This document shows, one piece after another, positions 22,629 through 24,075 of a DNA stretch of 24,075 nt. The position numbers and the translations under genes were made by a program. The stretch comes from a virus, in IMG/VR virus record IMGVR_UViG_3300035190_000419, positions 1 to 24,075 of that record; one strand, given 5' to 3'. Numbering within the stretch: position 1 is the stretch's first letter; each line of letters starts with the position of its first letter. Under the pieces are notes generated by a model. The model did no database searches. It was not told the DNA's origin and saw only the letters and a program-made list of their open reading frames with translations.

Positions 22629-24075
22629 TTATATTTCTGTTTCGTTTACTACAGCAAGATCGCTTATGAGAAGATCTTTAAATTGCTCGTTTGTGCCATT
22701 TGTATTATTTATCAAAACAGTTGGATGTGGAAAAACTACCCAATAAACATATCTCTGATCCCAATCAGGAACAATACTGCTGAAATCAAAATTTTCAAAA
22801 TAAGCACCCCCAATATCTCTCGTTTCTTCCAATCCCTCTGGGCGATGTCTAAAGTATCCGTCACTATCTGGGGGTATGAGTCCGTTGGGATTTACACCAG
22901 AAGGAAACAAATCTATATCTGGAATACCATTCAAAGTCATATCTCTCAAGTTCAGGTTTTCGTTTATTCTATACGCTATGTAATTTCCTATGTAATACGA
23001 TGTGGATACGGTTATTGTCGTATCGTAATCCTGAACGGTTGGTTGCAAAGCCATTCTTTGCGTTACGATTTGAGAACCAAACATCTTGTAACCAGCAGGA
23101 TGAACCACTCTCTTCACAACATCATAATAGGTTTCCAAAGGTAAACTGGAAATTATTTCGTAAGAGTGAGTTTGATAATAGTAGTTGTCTTGAACAAAAC
23201 TTCTTTCACTCAAAACACCATTTGCATTTTCATAATAACCAGTATAACCACACAAAACAGAACTTTCAGCGGTTCCTACAAATCCACTGCCTGTATCGCT
23301 TACAACTACTACTTCGTATTTTCCTGTTATGTTTTGTTCGTAGTTTATTCCAAAATTTACTGGTACTATTTTTACAATAGAACCCATTATGTCTGTCTCT
23401 TCTACTCTACCCACAAAACCAACACCCTGAGCATTCTGTCCTTCTATTGGTTCTAGAAACACTCTGTCGCCACTTTTGTAAGAAAATCCAGAATTGGTTA
23501 TTGTAAAATCAGAAATTCCTCTGGTTGCGTAGTAACTTAAAGTTTCTGTTGCTCCCTCTTCCAACAGATCACAGAGAATTGGGTATTCGTCCGTAAACTC
23601 TCCGATAATTTCCACTAGTTCCATTTCAGCAACATCATATGGAGATTGCTTGTAAAGAGTCACAGACAATACTCTAGCAGAAGCAATTTGTGTGCCTACA
23701 TCATTTAATTGATAGATTGTTTGTTCTGCCAGTCTTCTTGGTCGCCCGTCGCCAGGAGAGATAATAAGTTTCAGAGTTTTCTTTTCCGTCCATTTCGCTC
23801 CAGAAACAATGAACATATGTTCTCTTGGATAATAGAACTGTATGTCCTGATCAAAAAGTATTCTAAAGATAAAATTGAAAGAGTTTTGAGTTCCTTTTGA
23901 TCTATAAAACTCGCTTGCTCTCTTGATGAGAGTTTTGATGTTTAATGGTTTTCCTGTCTGAACATCGTATGTAAATTCTGAAGGAAAATCGGGAATGAAT
24001 TGCTTTCTGAATCTATCCAAGAAAAAATCTTGTGTCTTGTCTAGATCGGAAAACTCGTATGAAGAAAAAGGAACT
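22629..24075 (-). CDS. Baseplate wedge-like structural protein (5' truncated by window edge)
   Basis: The reading frame is open to the window edge, so the true start lies beyond base 24075; at least 482 codons are visible. A TTG at 24020 should not be taken as the start, because in-frame sequence (SSYEFSDLDKTQDFFLDRF) continues upstream and looks like real protein. A recognisable segment near the visible N-terminus, IKRASEFYRSKGTQNSFNFI followed by FRILFDQDIQFYYPRE, occurs in virion proteins of T4-like environmental phages next to gp6/gp8. After this come Gly-Tyr beta modules (NSGFSYKSGDRVFLEP, then GVGFVGRVEE and GSGFVGTAE) and a C-terminal part with HPAGYKMFG. It sits directly upstream of the gp8-like gene, the place of T4 gene 7, and is probably a wedge component. 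I see no clear sequence match to T4 gp7. Confidence 0.75.
   Translation of the reverse strand, partial: VPFSSYEFSDLDKTQDFFLDRFRKQFIPDFPSEFTYDVQTGKPLNIKTLIKRASEFYRSKGTQNSFNFIFRILFDQDIQFYYPREHMFIVSGAKWTEKKTLKLIISPGDGRPRRLAEQTIYQLNDVGTQIASARVLSVTLYKQSPYDVAEMELVEIIGEFTDEYPILCDLLEEGATETLSYYATRGISDFTITNSGFSYKSGDRVFLEPIEGQNAQGVGFVGRVEETDIMGSIVKIVPVNFGINYEQNITGKYEVVVVSDTGSGFVGTAESSVLCGYTGYYENANGVLSERSFVQDNYYYQTHSYEIISSLPLETYYDVVKRVVHPAGYKMFGSQIVTQRMALQPTVQDYDTTITVSTSYYIGNYIAYRINENLNLRDMTLNGIPDIDLFPSGVNPNGLIPPDSDGYFRHRPEGLEETRDIGGAYFENFDFSSIVPDWDQRYVYWVVFPHPTVLINNTNGTNEQFKDLLISDLAVVNETEI

Noticed and set aside
22683-23144. Plus-strand open frame of 153 codons
   Set aside because: Shadow of the truncated wedge-like gene; no Shine-Dalgarno and no recognisable features.
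24018-24020. TTG as the start of the wedge-like protein at the right edge
   Set aside because: The frame stays open to the window edge with protein-like sequence upstream, so the gene is truncated by the window and does not start here.
1-24075. CRISPR array, tRNA gene, insertion sequence, integrase or attachment site
   Set aside because: Looked for regular direct repeats, cloverleaf-like segments with conserved T-loops, transposase or recombinase motifs and flanking repeats; none was seen. The window is almost completely filled by coding sequence on one strand.

Overview
This window is the virion-structure and DNA-packaging block of a T4-like myovirus (contractile-tailed phage). Every convincing gene lies on the minus strand, so transcription runs from high to low coordinates. 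The evidence is a run of recognisable T4-type proteins in T4 order: gp8-like wedge, gp13, gp14, gp15, gp16, gp17, gp18, gp19 and gp20. Genes are packed with gaps of 0 to about 75 bases or short overlaps, and most have clear Shine-Dalgarno sequences. No metabolic, host-derived or regulatory gene is present, so the host cannot be named. The moderate-to-low GC content, the large fibre-like proteins with cyanophage-style repeats and the compact gp8/DUF4815-type proteins suggest an environmental (aquatic) T4-like phage rather than a close coliphage T4 relative.

Layout in transcription order. From 24075 to 18521 lie baseplate-type proteins: a 5'-truncated wedge-like protein in the gene 7 position, a gp8-like wedge protein, and a DUF4815-like protein. 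From 18497 to 7497 lies the adsorption region, which replaces T4 genes 9-12 and wac. It holds a 1947-residue virion protein, a 70-residue coiled-coil protein, a 1524-residue fibre-like protein with repeats, and a 117-residue coiled-coil protein. From 7451 to 5255 lie the neck and tail-completion genes gp13, gp14 and gp15. From 5245 to 2967 lie a 69-residue orphan and the small and large terminase. From 2891 to 1 lie tail sheath, tail tube and the N-terminal part of the portal.

How they work together: the portal and terminase fill the head. gp13/gp14 close the portal and form the neck. gp15 caps the sheath and tube made of gp18 and gp19. The wedge proteins build the baseplate, and the large fibre-like proteins presumably contact the host. 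A T4-type late-promoter octamer (TATAAATA) sits just upstream of gp13, which fits late expression of the neck-to-portal block.

I found no tRNA, rRNA, CRISPR array, insertion sequence, attachment site, origin or convincing terminator, and no stretch above 300 bases without a gene. I do not see a new multi-gene system. The most interesting material is the fibre region, with its two small coiled-coil genes, a calcium-loop-like motif in gp14, an orphan gene inserted between gp15 and gp16, and a base-composition step inside the sheath gene.
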